A stretch of 64,000 bases of DNA. It comes from Adiantum capillus-veneris. Lineage: Eukaryota > Streptophyta > Polypodiopsida > Polypodiales > Pteridaceae. Shown piece by piece: positions 10,594-21,270 of this stretch. The notes under the pieces are model-generated. The model did not search any database, had not been told where the DNA came from, and saw nothing but the letters and a program-made list of their open reading frames with translations. The stretch spans positions 53,056,619-53,120,618 of the forward strand of contig CM043952.1 of assembly GCA_014529385.2 (NCBI GenBank), given 5' to 3'. The position numbers and the translations under genes were made by a program. The first letter of the stretch is position 1, and each line of letters begins with the position of its first letter.

Positions 10594-11730
10594 TGTGAGC
10601 GGGATGGAAACACACAGAATGCCTCTATAATGACCCGACACACACTCTTGGAAGGATATACACACACACTATGGGGCACCACTCGGCTTACACAAACCAC
10701 TTGGCCGAGACAGGGAACACACCGATCGAGTGAGAGGAGAGAGACTATCCACTTGCCCACTCCACACAGAGAGATACACACACACACACTCAAAAACTCA
10801 GCTCAAAAGAGGAGAATTTCTAATATTTAGATACAATTGAGCTTGGGCCAACACCAATGGGACAAATAGCTCACACAATATGGGTAAAATAAACCAGATA
10901 CAATCACAAACTGGAGCAGAAGCTTCGCTCATAGGAGAAACTTACACAGCCAAAACAACAGAAAAACACTGAGGAATTTGGCAAAATGGACAGCGCCATC
11001 GCATCTGGAACGGCCCAAACCCCAGTCCACAATGTCAAAGTGCTCAAATCCCACCTCGGATGAGCAGTTTACGGCCAAAACAGGCTCCAAAAACCCCAAA
11101 AACACAGTTCCGACTGTTCCTCCTCTCTTCTCCACGTTTTTCTAGTCTTCTCTCTGTTTTTTCAGTTCCTACACTTAGCTTTTTTACTTGGGCACCCTTG
11201 GCCTTTTAGTTGACCTCAAACGGACCCCGAACAGACCAAAAACTAACCTCGCAGTGCATAGTTGTCACCTTTTTGCATCATCCGCACACCTGGCACTCAG
11301 CTTTTTTCAATAATGCATCTCGTCACCACGTGAAGTGGCCCCAAAAGATGGTCCTCATGATGACCTTTCTGCATAATTATCACAAGAAAACACCCACGTT
11401 GTGTCCGTACTTATCCACGTGCAAATATTGACCCCATTCGACCTCCTGACGCCACTAGATGCCATCTGACGCACCTGCTTACCTCATGTCGTCGACCCGC
11501 GGATAGCTTCCTCGAGAAGTTTTACGCGCTACCAACTCCTCATTATTATAGAAAAACACACTTGTACTGGTAACGATGAAAATTGATGCACTATGTACAT
11601 GCTGTCCTACCTGTACACATGTGGGCCCCACGTAACCACCTGGCTCTGGAAAATGGCCAATGCTTTATTTGATGCACCATGCATGGGCATGTACATATGC
11701 GCAATCCCTTGCTCCAAAAAACTTCTGACA
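10594..11730 (-). repeat. 5' LTR of the Tat element
   Basis: 1137 bp. On the plus strand it runs TGTGAGCGGGATGG to CTTCTGACA and is the partner of 3040-4177. It would hold the promoter on the minus strand. No clear TATA box was assigned. Confidence 0.93.
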
Positions 11731-11978
11731 ACGTGTGTGAAGGTCCCGCTTTATTTAATCTCTTTAGGTCACGTGGACCCATCGGACAGGGTCCAATAAG
11801 TTGCCGAGAACTCTTCTTTAAAAATAGGCCACTCGGCAAGACTTTATAAGTTGGTAAAACTTCTTCTGTTGCTGCTTCTTCTTCTTCTACTACCTCTTCT
11901 TAGGGTTTAGGTTCCTCGGCCGGGATCTACAGGTTAGCTCCGGTCATCAGTGGCTTGACACGTCAGCAGTTTGTGACA
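11731..11978 (-). mobile_element. Family A LTR copy C, right fragment
   Basis: Continues the sequence interrupted at 3039 and matches 2340-2577 (CCCGCTTTATTTAATCTC, GCCACTCGGCAAGACTTTAT, GACACGTCAGCAGTTTGTG). On the minus strand it starts TGTCACAAACTG at 11978, the LTR start. The far side of this LTR beyond 2951 is missing or too diverged to see. Confidence 0.7.
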
Positions 11979-12619
11979 ACTGATATGCTGCGATAGTAGT
12001 AAGGCTGCCTAGTAACTCATATGGTCGATGTTTACATCGCAGCAGTACCTACATCCACAGTATCCGTAAGTTTGGAGGAATTTTCATCGGTGTATGTATC
12101 CACAAGCATCAGAAGTCCAGACAACATCCACCGAAAGAAGTTCGGCAATTGTGTCTCATTTTTAACACGGAGGGATATTGCGCATTGCACTTGAGCCACG
12201 TGAACAAGCTACTCCTAGAGGTTAGCGTCAATCTTAGTTAGGGATCTAGTCCGGCACCCTTGTGAGCCTCTTAGAGGACCTGCATACCCAAACACGTGAA
12301 TAGTTGCATACCCTCACTTGCACAATACAATCACTTAAGCATATAGGCATATGAACAGTCACTTAAGTCATTTATCAATGACTTTGATATGACATTTATA
12401 AAGTGTCGGTAGGGCAAATGGCTGAAAAACCTATAAAAGAGTCAATTGGCCTTCAGTTCTAGGATATCAAACCCTAGTTCCCATAGGGGCATGTTATTAC
12501 AAGGGCTTGTTTGTAATTTTGCTTATAAATCTCTTGTTTTTTACTCTCTTGTTGAAGAAAAACACTCCTTATGCATGGGCTGATGTTCTGTGTTCTGCAA
12601 AATTCTTACTAAAAACCCT
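11979..12619. other. Unassigned DNA
   Basis: No gene, LTR end or strong repeat is supported here. CCTATAAAAGAG near 12433 resembles a TATA box but has no supporting context. Confidence 0.4.
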
Positions 12620-12995
12620 CAATCAGATCTTTGAAAATTTCACTTTTCTTCTTATTGATATATAGCACAATACCCAAAATACCAGTCGAAGATGTTCTTT
12701 GTATTCTACCAAATTCTTACTAAAAACCAAGATATCATCCAAATAAATGATGACAAACAAATCAAGATATGGAGCAAAACTTTTGTTCATTAAGATCATG
12801 AATGATACAGGGCCATTAGTTAACCCAAAAGGAACTTCCAAGAACTTGTAATGTCCACACTTAGTTTGTTAGGTTGTTTTGTATTCATTACTTGCTTTTA
12901 TTTGAATTTGATGATAACTAGACTTCTAATCGATTTTCAAAAATGCCTTAGTGCTAAGAAGTTGATCAAATAGTTCATCAATCCGAGGTAGAGAA
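12620..12995 (-). pseudogene. Relic of gypsy reverse transcriptase
   Basis: A minus-strand frame holds VPFGLTNGPVSFMILMNKSF and IYLDDILVFSKNLVEYKEHL, the RT block with the catalytic DD. Upstream on the same strand, in another frame, PRIDELFDQLLSTKAFLKID is the preceding RT block. Stops and frame changes show deep decay. It is a different gypsy lineage from the Tat element. Together with the gag relic at 13915-14200 on the same strand it may be one old element broken by the LTR at 13376. Confidence 0.8.
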
Positions 12996-13141
12996 AACTT
13001 ATTCTTGGATTCGCAACCATAAGGGCGATCAACGACTCAACCAAGTATAAAAGGTCTTTACGAAAGTCTCCTAGCCGTTCCACATAAGAGATGGCGTCTT
13101 CGACTGTAACAAACTGCTGACATGTCAAAGCCTAAAGAATG

Positions 13142-13375
13142 GAGCCAACTTACAGATGTCGCCGAGGGGCCTAAACAGTCACAAAGTGATGACGTGGCTA
13201 CCTGAGAGCAAAAACCCTAACCCTAATTTTTGTCAAAAACCCTAACTGCTGAAACCCTAATTCTAGAAACCCTAACCCTAAAACTTGAAACCCTAATTAT
13301 GGAAACCCTAACCCTAAAACTGCAGAAACCTCAACCCTAACCCTAAGGGTAGCAGGGAGATTTCCGAAAATTGCG
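13142..13375 (+). repeat. Dispersed module followed by telomere-like repeats
   Basis: 13145-13174 is a copy of the module GCCAACTTACAG...GCCGAGGGGCCTAAA. From about 13206 to 13350 the words AAACCCTAACCCTAA or AAACCCTAA recur at least seven times, separated by 5-15 other bases. This resembles plant telomere DNA (CCCTAAA) but is too irregular for a telomere. Confidence 0.6.
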
Positions 13376-13851
13376 CTGGTTGATGACGTGGCAGGCTGTA
13401 CAAATTTCCGTGATTACTGGCAGCTTTTTGGCTTTGCTTTTCGGACCAGATGCTTTTAAGTTTGAAGGCTTTTCACTATAATTGCTTTTTAGGCCAAGGG
13501 CCTTTAAATATGAGGTTAGGACTCATTCTCTGGCATGCTTCCTAGAGAAGGTGCAGAATTTCGAGTACCGGCTTGTACTGTGTTGATGCAATATAAAGAA
13601 ATACCAAAAGGGGCGCCAAGGTTTGGGGCCAATACTCTCTGGGGTGGAATTCCGCCACTCCGTGTCGTGTGTCGTCTCTCTCTCTCTCTCTCAATTCAGT
13701 TGTTATTGAAGTGCTAAAAGTCTGTTTCAGTCTACTCTTTTCTATTGGCACGTGGTGCCCATCTTGTGACAGTGGTCAGTTATTATTGAAGTGCTAAAAG
13801 TCTGTTTTAGTCTCCTCTTTTCTATTGGCACGTGGTGCCCGTCTTATGACA
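13376..13851 (+). mobile_element. Family A LTR copy D, 3' part
   Basis: Inverted match of 1272-1665: AGGCCAAGGGCCTTTAAATATG, GGGGCGCCAAGGTTTGGGGCC, a CT repeat, then GTGCTAAAAGTCTGTTT. The segment TTATTGAAGTGCTAAAAGTCTG...CACGTGGTGCCC occurs twice in tandem (about 13697-13773 and 13776-13851). It ends CTTATGACA. The 5' half of the LTR is not present. Confidence 0.6.
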
Positions 13852-13914
13852 TCAACTGTAGGGGCACTGGCCTTATGCACATCATCACGTAAGGTGGGCT
13901 CAAGTCCATGAATG

Positions 13915-14200
13915 AAACATATATTATACCTGAATGAAACAATGTAATTTGTCATAGGCATAAAGGGTCATAATCTCCGAGTTCAATTTTTGGAACTGAG
14001 ATATATATGCAGCCACAGAACCTGTTTTGCATAAGAAACACAAAGCAGAGCGTGAATGAAAATTGGCACTTGCTTGCACGAAGGCTTTGCATAATGCTTG
14101 CTTAAATTTAGCCCATGTTGGCATGTGTTTTCCAAAGGTCACCCTATTTTGCCACAAAAGGAAGGTAGTATCCTTGATGAGACTAGTGGACTAAAGCCAC
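13915..14200 (-). pseudogene. Relic of gypsy gag
   Basis: A 77-codon minus-strand frame contains W-x2-F-KQALCKAFVQA, ALCFLCKTGSVAAYISQFQK and LNSEIMTLYAYDKLHCFIQ, a pattern of plant gypsy gag proteins. It is short, with no start or end of gag. Confidence 0.7.
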
Positions 14201-14723
14201 TAGTCCGCTTGTAGCACCCAACATACGGTTATGGAGGTTTAATGTCAACCTTTTCCTTATCACTGCTTGTTATTAAACGATAAAGAAGCTTTAATTCAAC
14301 GTTGGTTACCTCTTATGGCTGGTCTGACGTTGGTTGATCATCTCCTTTGACTCAAGAAAAAGACGAGCTAGATTCCATCCAAGCAAGTTGTCCCAAAGCT
14401 TTCACTTATGCGGACAAGAACTAGAGTAGGAAGACTCATAAGAAGCATGCCATATTTTTAGAAAATCAATTAGTAAACTTTTACAAGTTGTCCCACTCTT
14501 ATCGGGCTGAAATTCCCCTACTCTTAACCCGATTTTGACAGCATAACCAAAGTAGAAGTCTCTACAAACAAAATCCCAAGTAAACAGTGACTTTCCACGC
14601 ACTTTAGAGCACTTTATAAAACCTGGCAAGAAATTACAATACGCTGAATTCTCTGTTTTTAGCCTCTAATTTGCACTAAAACACATGTTCGGTGATTCCC
14701 TAACTTCCCCGATGCTCCTGAGA
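14200..14723. other. Unassigned DNA, target of the TR-GAG element
   Basis: No gene is supported. A stretch from 14619 (CCTGGCAAGAAATTACAATACGCTG) resembles 20480 onward (CCTGCAAAAAATTACAGCAAGCTG), across the element, which suggests a degenerate tandem repeat as the insertion target. Confidence 0.35.
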
Positions 14724-15907
14724 TGTCACGTGACACATCCCAACCCTATGTGTCCGTGGACAAGCTACACCACAACAAGGTTCAGTCAGTCCAGTCAAGT
14801 CTAGATTAGAAGTGATCTGTCACTTTTGTGAGTCTATTCGTAGACCGTGCATGCCGAGTCACTTAGTGTAGATGCATATCCTCCGGTTGCACACAGCATG
14901 ATCATCAGTATTCCCTTCAGAATCCATCAGATTCAGTTAGGGAAATTTTCCAATGCATTTAGCCTATTTTCCCTATTTTTGGTATTTTTCACTTATTATT
15001 TTTAAGTGACTTTCCAACAAAAGTAGGTAGGGAAATTTTGCTAAGTTAATATATAAGCAAACCCAAGTTAGCACTTTCTGGCAGAAGAGGCAGTAGGAGC
15101 TTCCCGCTCAAACAGGCAACTTCTCAGCAGTACCCCCTCAAGCACCCCTAGAGTTTTCTAGCGCTAGGCCAACTCCCCTTTCCTGGCGTTTTTCCCAAGT
15201 CCTGCCTTGATCGTCATCATCATCATCAGCATTTTAGAGTTTGCAGATTCCTTCCATCGCCAACAGTGGGCAGCCCTGGCGTTTTTCAGCCAAAAACGCT
15301 GCAGCCATCATCAGCGTTTTCAGCCCAAAAACGCCAGCAAGCCTGCAAGTTCTCAGCGTTTTCAGCCAGCGACATCAGCCCTAAAAACGCAGATCTGCAG
15401 CAGTCGAAAACGCAGATTTTCAGCAGATAGAAATGCAGCAGATTTAGCCTAAGTGGTTGCAGAAGTTCCCCCATTTTCAGCCCATAAAAACGCAGCCAAA
15501 ACAGTCATTTTCAGCCACCGAAACAGCCCCGAAATTCAGCGATTAGAAGATCCCAGATTTCAGCCCCAAGTCGTCGTCGTCGTCATCGACATAGTCCAAG
15601 TTGCATCAATCCATTGCATACGCATTTTACCACTTTGTGCAATCAAAAGCAGACCACTCTCGCCGACGAGAGTGGGGCCTTCGGAGGAGGATTTTACGAC
15701 GTCTCTGGTGTCCTATCTCTCCTCTCTCTCTATCTCTCAGTCTCATTCACTTGCACGCACAGTGTCCATTCACTTTGTTCGTGATCATAGCACTTTCCAT
15801 TAAGAACGGAAGGCTCTCCCTTCCATAAGAACTAAAAGGAACCCTTGAGCACAATTCGGAGCACTCATCTTGAGCAAAGCGCAACAATCATTCCCCTGCA
15901 CCTAACA
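14724..15907 (+). repeat. 5' LTR of the gag-only element
   Basis: 1184 bp, TGTCACGTGACAC to CACCTAACA. It matches 19385-20458 except for scattered substitutions (often C/T) and two blocks missing from the 3' LTR (about 50 bp near 14955-15003 and about 80 bp near 15096-15180). The second half is crowded with GCGTTTT/AAAACGC words in both orientations. Confidence 0.93.
15050..15057 (+). promoter_or_regulatory. TATA box of the 5' LTR
   Basis: TATATAAG within GTTAATATATAAGCAAACC, conserved in the 3' LTR at the same relative position. It is the likely core promoter of the element, with transcription expected about 30 bp downstream. Confidence 0.6.
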
Positions 15908-16395
15908 TTGGTATCAGAGCTTTGGCAGTGTTCTGTATCACTCAAGGAAAGAACCACAAGAATTTTTTTGCTTGTTGAGGTCGCACGAACCCAAGTTCGC
16001 TTGGGCGTGTCGATCCCTAATCGTGTTTTGTTGAAGAGTGACAGGAATCCCAAAAAAGAAGAGCTTGTCCAGCCTCCCGTTGTGTCTCTTTTCACTCATT
16101 GAGAGTGGACCGTGCACTTAGCGGCCGGCCAATCGACGTGAGGTGGGAAAAAGCAACCTTGGTGTGAGCGCAAGGCCGCCAAGGGGTGCGCCCGCAGAAA
16201 GGAGTAGAACTCGGGTGAAGAGAAGATCCTTCTCCAACGCGATTTGCAAGCGAAAGAACACCTCAGGAACCTCAAGATCCTCAAGAACCCAAGAACCAAG
16301 ACCCTCAAGAACCCAAGTTCCTCGTGAACTTCAGAACCAAAGATCATAGTGCATGGTCGTCACTCGAAGCGGAATGGATACTTCGCATACAGGTG
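15908..16395 (+). other. Leader with tRNA-iMet primer-binding site
   Basis: TGGTATCAGAGC at 15909-15920, one base after the LTR end, is the exact complement of the plant initiator-Met tRNA 3' end. The rest of the leader is untranslated. It has several CAAGAACC/CCTCAAGA reiterations near 16260-16320, like the remnant at 810-850. Confidence 0.85.
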
Positions 16396-17121
16396 ATGAG
16401 CATGAGAGGCGGCGAAGATTTTTCCCCACCAGGAGACTTTTTCGACCCTCTCCCTTCGCCATCTACGCCACGAGTTGCACTCACTCCTAAGGAGATAATG
16501 GTCAAGTCGATGTTGGACATGATGGCACAACAACAAGAAACGAATCGAGTTGCATTGGCACAACTCGCCAGCAAAGCAGAACAACAAGAAGCTAGGGACC
16601 GTGAGCGCGACGACACAATTGCAAGAATTGCCGCAGACCAAGAAGCCAAGGACCGCGAGCGCAACAAAAGAAACGTCAGACATGCCGCACAACAGGAAGA
16701 CAAGCAACTTGCTTTAGAACGCGAGCGCGACGCAAGAAAAGAAAGAAAAGAACTAAGGAAGGAGGAAGCGGCAACACGAGCCGCGGCCTTGGAGGCCGCG
16801 CGTGAAGCTCGAAGGAAGCTACGCACTCAAGAATTGCTTGTCCAAGTCCTAGCCTCGAAGACCGAACCACCCAAAGATCGTGGGAGTTCCTCAAGTGGTG
16901 CAAGCCACGACGTGGATTCCAACCATCCAATCACAGTGAAGTTGACTTTTAGTAAGTATGACGGTAAGATGGATGCTACGGTTATTCATTCTTGGTTGCA
17001 TCAATTTAATGCTTATTTTCCGACAACTAAGAAGACAGGAAATAGCAAAGTTTTGACGCCAGCTATGTACCTTGCCAGTGATGCCATCAATTGGTACCAC
17101 GCATGGCAAAGGCACAACTAG
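16396..17121 (+). pseudogene. gag N-terminal part of the gag-only element (frameshifted)
   Basis: An ATG at 16396 (MSMRGGEDFSPPGDFF) is the probable start; an in-frame upstream ATG exists at 16324. Residues about 30-150 are a highly charged coiled coil with a repeated pattern (QQEARDRERDD, QEAKDRERNK). The first half of the retrotransposon gag domain follows (FSKYDGKMDATVIHSWLHQF, MYLASDAINWYHAW). The frame ends at 17121. The gag domain continues without a gap in the overlapping frame starting at 17091, so a single small frameshift near 17095-17120 splits it. Confidence 0.85.
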
Positions 17122-19373
17122 CCGCGCACCTAGAGGCAGCCGACGGATTCACGCCCCTTTCCTTAGATTGGACTGATTTCCAAGACAAGCTCAAGACGCG
17201 GTTTATGCCACCTCAGTACCTCGCACGATTGAAAGACGATTGGCGCTCTCTCAAGCAAAATGGTATGCCAGTCATGTCTTTTTCTAATCGTGTTTTGCAG
17301 CTAAGCACTCAATTACAAAAATCGGATGATGAGCGCAAAGAGGCTTTTCTCTTTGGATTGGACGAGTATATCAAGTACGATGTCGAGGTACTCGATCCAA
17401 TCGATCTCAACAGGGCGGTAGCGATTGCTCTCGCACAGGAGATGAAGCACAACAAGGAAAAGCCTAAGGAGAACAAGACTTCCACAAGTACCTCGCAGAC
17501 TTCTCAGAACCCGCAAAACGGTAAGAACGGTAAGTATGGTAAGAATGATAACTATTCTAACCAATCTTCCAACAGTCTCTCATCAAAGAATTCTTCCAAT
17601 GAATCTAAGGATAAGGCTAACACAATTGCTAAACCTAAGCTGACTCCATATGAAAAGGTAGCACAAGGAATTATAGGAGGATACATCACGTCGGAAGAAC
17701 AAAGCACTTATTCTAAGGAAGGTCGTTGTTTTCATTGTCACATTAAGTGTCACATAAAAAGAACATGTCCTAAGCTTGAATCGAATGAATCTAAAGAACC
17801 CACAGCACCCACTTCTTCTATCAATGCAATGAATGATAACACAAGTGTGCCCCAAGTTTCTCAGGACCCTCCCATTAATGAATCTCTCATTAAATGTTAT
17901 GGTCGTACGTCGGGGCACCGTTTTGTCATATTGTTTGACCCAGGTAGTATGCATGATGTGATCAGTTCCTCTCTTGTTGAGAGAGCCCGCCTCGAGGTTA
18001 GTCCGAGATCTCCTATCGAGGTCTCTGGCTTTCGTCCCGGTATGGACGCTCTCATCACAGAGGAGTGCCTTGATGTGTTGTTTACAATTCAACAGACTGC
18101 CTTCACTAGAAGATTTGTTGTTTCTCCTCTCTCAGGATGTGATATGATTTTGGGCATTCGATGGTTTCGTGAGACTAACGCTCTCATTGATTTTGAGGCT
18201 AACACTTTAACTCTCAATGCCAAAAGTGATTCTCCTACTGCCTTTCAGGGAGAGGACATTTTTCATTCTCCATCTCTCATTGCTAATATGCAGGACAAGA
18301 TTGAAAGGATTCAGGAAAAGGAGACTCTGACAGTCCCTTTTTCTCCACAGCATGACACACAGGATTTGCATGATTATGAGAAGCATGATGATTTGAAGGA
18401 TAATGATTTGCATGATGATTTGGATGACAAAGATAAGCATGATGATTTGCATGATCAAGATGTGATTTCTCACAAGCATGATGAGTTGCATGAAGCTGAT
18501 GTGATTGTTCACAAGGATGATGTGTTAGTGGATGCTTTTACTAGCGAAGCTAACCTCGTTGCAGGTTTGATCAATCACGAAGGATCAATCTTGGCTCTCG
18601 AGCCTTGGTCCAAAGAGCCCTCACATGAAGTATTATGTGTTCGCATGATTGATATACCCGCATTGTTCGAATGTTTCATTCGTGATCGTTTCCAGTATTT
18701 TAGTCAGCATCATTATGTGATCCCTTTTCCTAGGCATGACATATTGTATGTTGAGCACGTTTCTCTCATGGATGAGCACGAATGTATGCGGATTGTTCAT
18801 GAAAAGCTGAACAGTATGTATGTAAGGAAGTCACATTCCATGTCTCTTCCTTGGCATGACACAGTTGCAGACAGAGCACATGAAAGTATGAGTACCACAC
18901 ATGGGTATTTCCAATGTGATTTGTCACAGTTGATTGATTTCGATCAAACGGAAACAATTCGATCTCATTGTTTGTATGTGTTTGATGAACGGTTTGTCAC
19001 TCCGTCTCTATGTTCATCTACATTGCATCCACAGTCTTTAGAGAAGACAAGATTTTTTTCCTTCACTTTACATGGAATGGGTATGATCATGGTTTTGTGT
19101 TGGAGATGGTTTCAGGAATTTTCAGCCATGGAGATTCTTGAAGACGAAAGAAGCAGGTCTCTAGATGAAGTTGAAGCAAGGAAGGAGCCACAGAAGACTT
19201 TGTGTCGCTTTCGGCGCGGCCCAAAGAAGCAAGCGTTGCAGACCTTTATGAAGTTCAAGTACCACACGACCCACACATCAGGGTGGGTTGGCGAAGAGTC
19301 CCTTCCAGGATTCCGAATGCTATTGGCGATCTCCCTCGATGCCATACAGTTCGGTACCAGTACCTCACTTTGA
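17091..19373 (+). pseudogene. gag C-terminal part, zinc knuckle, defective protease, novel tail
   Basis: A 760-codon open frame. Residues about 20-115: second half of the gag domain (DFQDKLKTRFMPPQYLARL, FSNRVLQLSTQL, FLFGLDEYIKYDV). Residues about 120-190: Asn/Ser/Lys-rich linker. A CCHC knuckle at about 212-225 (CFHCHIKCHIKRTC) keeps all four ligands. Residues about 275-360 resemble a gypsy protease, but the catalytic D-[ST]-G is DPG (residue 283). The end block DMILGIRWF is kept. Residues about 421-477 are a His/Asp-rich repeat. The remaining ~280 residues match nothing I recognise. The stop codon falls at the polypurine tract. Confidence 0.82.
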
Positions 19374-19384
19374 AAAGGAGGGGA
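19371..19384 (+). other. Polypurine tract overlapping the gag stop codon
   Basis: TGAAAAGGAGGGGA directly abuts the 3' LTR. Its TGA is the stop codon of the long frame, so there is no 3' untranslated spacer. Confidence 0.85.
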
Positions 19385-20458
19385 TGTCACGTGACACATC
19401 CTAACCCTATGTGTCCGTGGACAAGCTACACCACAGCAAGGTTCAGTCAGTCCAGTCAAGTTTAGATTAAAAGTGATCTGGCACTTTTGTGAGTCTATTC
19501 GTAGACCGTGCATGCCAAGTCACTTAATGTAGATGCATATCCTCCGGTTGCACACAACATGATCATCAGTATTCCCTTCAGAATCCATCAGATTCAGTTA
19601 GGGGAATTTTCCAGTTAAGTGACTTTCCAACAAAAGTAGGTAGGGAAATTTTGTTAAGTTAATATATAAGCAAACCCAAGTTAGCACTTTCTGGCAGAAG
19701 AGGCAGCAGGACTCCTTTTTCTTGGCGTTTTTCCCCAGTCCTACCTTGATCGTCATCATCATCTCATCAGCATCTTAGAGTTTGCAGATTCCTCCCATCG
19801 CCAGCAATGGGCAGCCCTAGCGTTTTTCAGCCAAAAACGTTGCAGCCATCATCAGCGTTTTCAGCCCAAAAACGCCAGCAAGCCTGCAAGTTCTCAGCGT
19901 TTTCAGCCGGCGACATCAGCCCTAAAAATGCAGATCTGCAGCAGTCGAAAACGCAGATTTTCAGCAGATAGAAACGCAGCAGATTTAGCCTAAGTGGTTG
20001 CAGAAGTTCCCCCATTTTCAGCCCATAAAAACACAGCCAAAACAGTCATTTTCAGCCACCGAAACAGCCCCGAAATTCAGCGATTAGAAGATCCCAGATT
20101 TCAGCCCCAAGTCGTCGTCGTCATCACCGTCGTCGTCATCGGCATAGTCCAAGTTGCATCAGTCCATTGCATACGCATTGTACCACTGTGCAATCAAAAG
20201 CAGACCACTCTCGCCGACGAGAGTGGGGCCTTCGGAGGAGGGTTTTACAACGTCTCTGGTGTCGTATCTCTCTTCTCTCTCTATCTCTCAGTTTCATTCA
20301 CTTGCACGCACAATGTCCATTCACTTTGTTCGTGATCATAGCACTTTCCATTAAGAACGGAAGGCTCTCCCTTCCATAAGAACTAAAAGAAACCCTTGAG
20401 CACAGTTCGGAGCACTCATCTTGAGCAAAGCGCAACAATCATTCCAATGCACCTAACA
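19385..20458 (+). repeat. 3' LTR of the gag-only element
   Basis: 1074 bp, TGTCACGTGACAC to CACCTAACA, followed by the target duplication TGAGA. It is shorter than the 5' LTR by two internal deletions. The GCGTTTT-rich part and the TATATAAG box are kept. Confidence 0.93.
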
Positions 20459-21270
20459 TGAGACCTGTAGGCATCAAAACCTGCAAAAAATTACAGCAAG
20501 CTGTATTTCTATGTTTTGTGCTTTGATTCGTGTGCCGATCAATTATGTGGGTAGCCCTCAAGCTCCCGCACCCATAGGGTCACTTGCCCTTTGAATTAGA
20601 CGAGATTCCTCACGGGAAACCTCTCTAAATTGTCCTATACAAGCACCCAAGGCTTTCCCGAGGCTCCCTTGACATTACCTTGCAGTTTAGGTGCGAAACC
20701 CTAAACCTACAGAAAAACAGAGCAGGTGTAATTCCTTGTTTCGTATCATTTTGAGCGGAGCAACCACGTCTATGCGTATCTCAGAAGCTCCCGCGCACAA
20801 TGGGACAGTTCCCCTATAAATCGGACAAGTTTTCACTCGAGAAAACTCTCCGTTTTTGCATTCCTTCGCGATGGAATTGTATGTACCTGAAGGGGATTAG
20901 CAGTTAGTTCCTATACAGAAGGCTCTTGCCTTGGCAAACGTGCATAAAACCCCCAGAACTATACATGGTCATCTAAGAAGCCCAACTAGTGGGGCATTAC
21001 CATATGTGCAAAGGGGAGAGAGATGTGCGAGAGCAAATCATCGCGCTACATGAGACAAAGGAAAAGGCAAGCTTTCCATTAAAGCTGTGATCACCTGCAC
21101 CCACTACTCACACACACACACATTGTGGAGCACAATAACTCAAAATCAGCCTCCAACCTCAAAAATGGGCGCCCCCTCTTGGGATGAGCTTATGGAGAAT
21201 GAGGGTTTACCTGCAGGTTGCTCTCCTACTGCCATGTGTCCAGTTTGCTCCTTTTGGTTTAATTCCTAGT
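20459..21270. other. Unassigned DNA with a degenerate ~220-bp tandem repeat
   Basis: Segments starting near 20480 and 20706 share the order CCTRCA-AAAA, a GCTCCCGC-CA block and a GA-A-CGGGAAAC/CGAGAAAAC block, suggesting two diverged tandem units of about 220 bp. No coding frame is credible. Confidence 0.35.

Larger units (their letters stand above)
3040..11730 (-). mobile_element. Tat-type Ty3/gypsy LTR retrotransposon, 8691 bp, nested
   Basis: It is bounded by two direct LTRs of nearly equal length (3040-4177 and 10594-11730) differing by only a few percent. Coding order on the minus strand is gag, protease, reverse transcriptase, RNase H, a second archaeal-like RNase H, integrase. Two RNase H domains are the mark of the plant Tat lineage. 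The flanks show ACGT at 3036-3039 and ACGT at 11731-11734, and outside them the two halves of one family A LTR join up, which confirms the insertion limits. The element is inactive: pol carries frameshifts and stops. Confidence 0.92.
14724..20458 (+). mobile_element. Complete gag-only LTR retrotransposon (TR-GAG type), 5735 bp
   Basis: Every structural landmark is present: 5' LTR 14724-15907, initiator-Met primer-binding site 15909-15920, gag with a decayed protease, polypurine tract 19373-19384, 3' LTR 19385-20458, and a perfect target duplication TGAGA (14719-14723 and 20459-20463). There is no reverse transcriptase, RNase H or integrase, and no room for them. Elements with only gag are known in plants as TR-GAG and must borrow pol from relatives. 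Confidence 0.93.

Noticed and set aside
13206-13350. A true telomere or chromosome end
   Set aside because: The CCCTAAA words are irregularly spaced and embedded between retrotransposon pieces.
18207-18512. Ile/Met-rich minus-strand frame resembling a membrane protein
   Set aside because: It is the reverse reading of the His/Asp repeat in the gag-only element.
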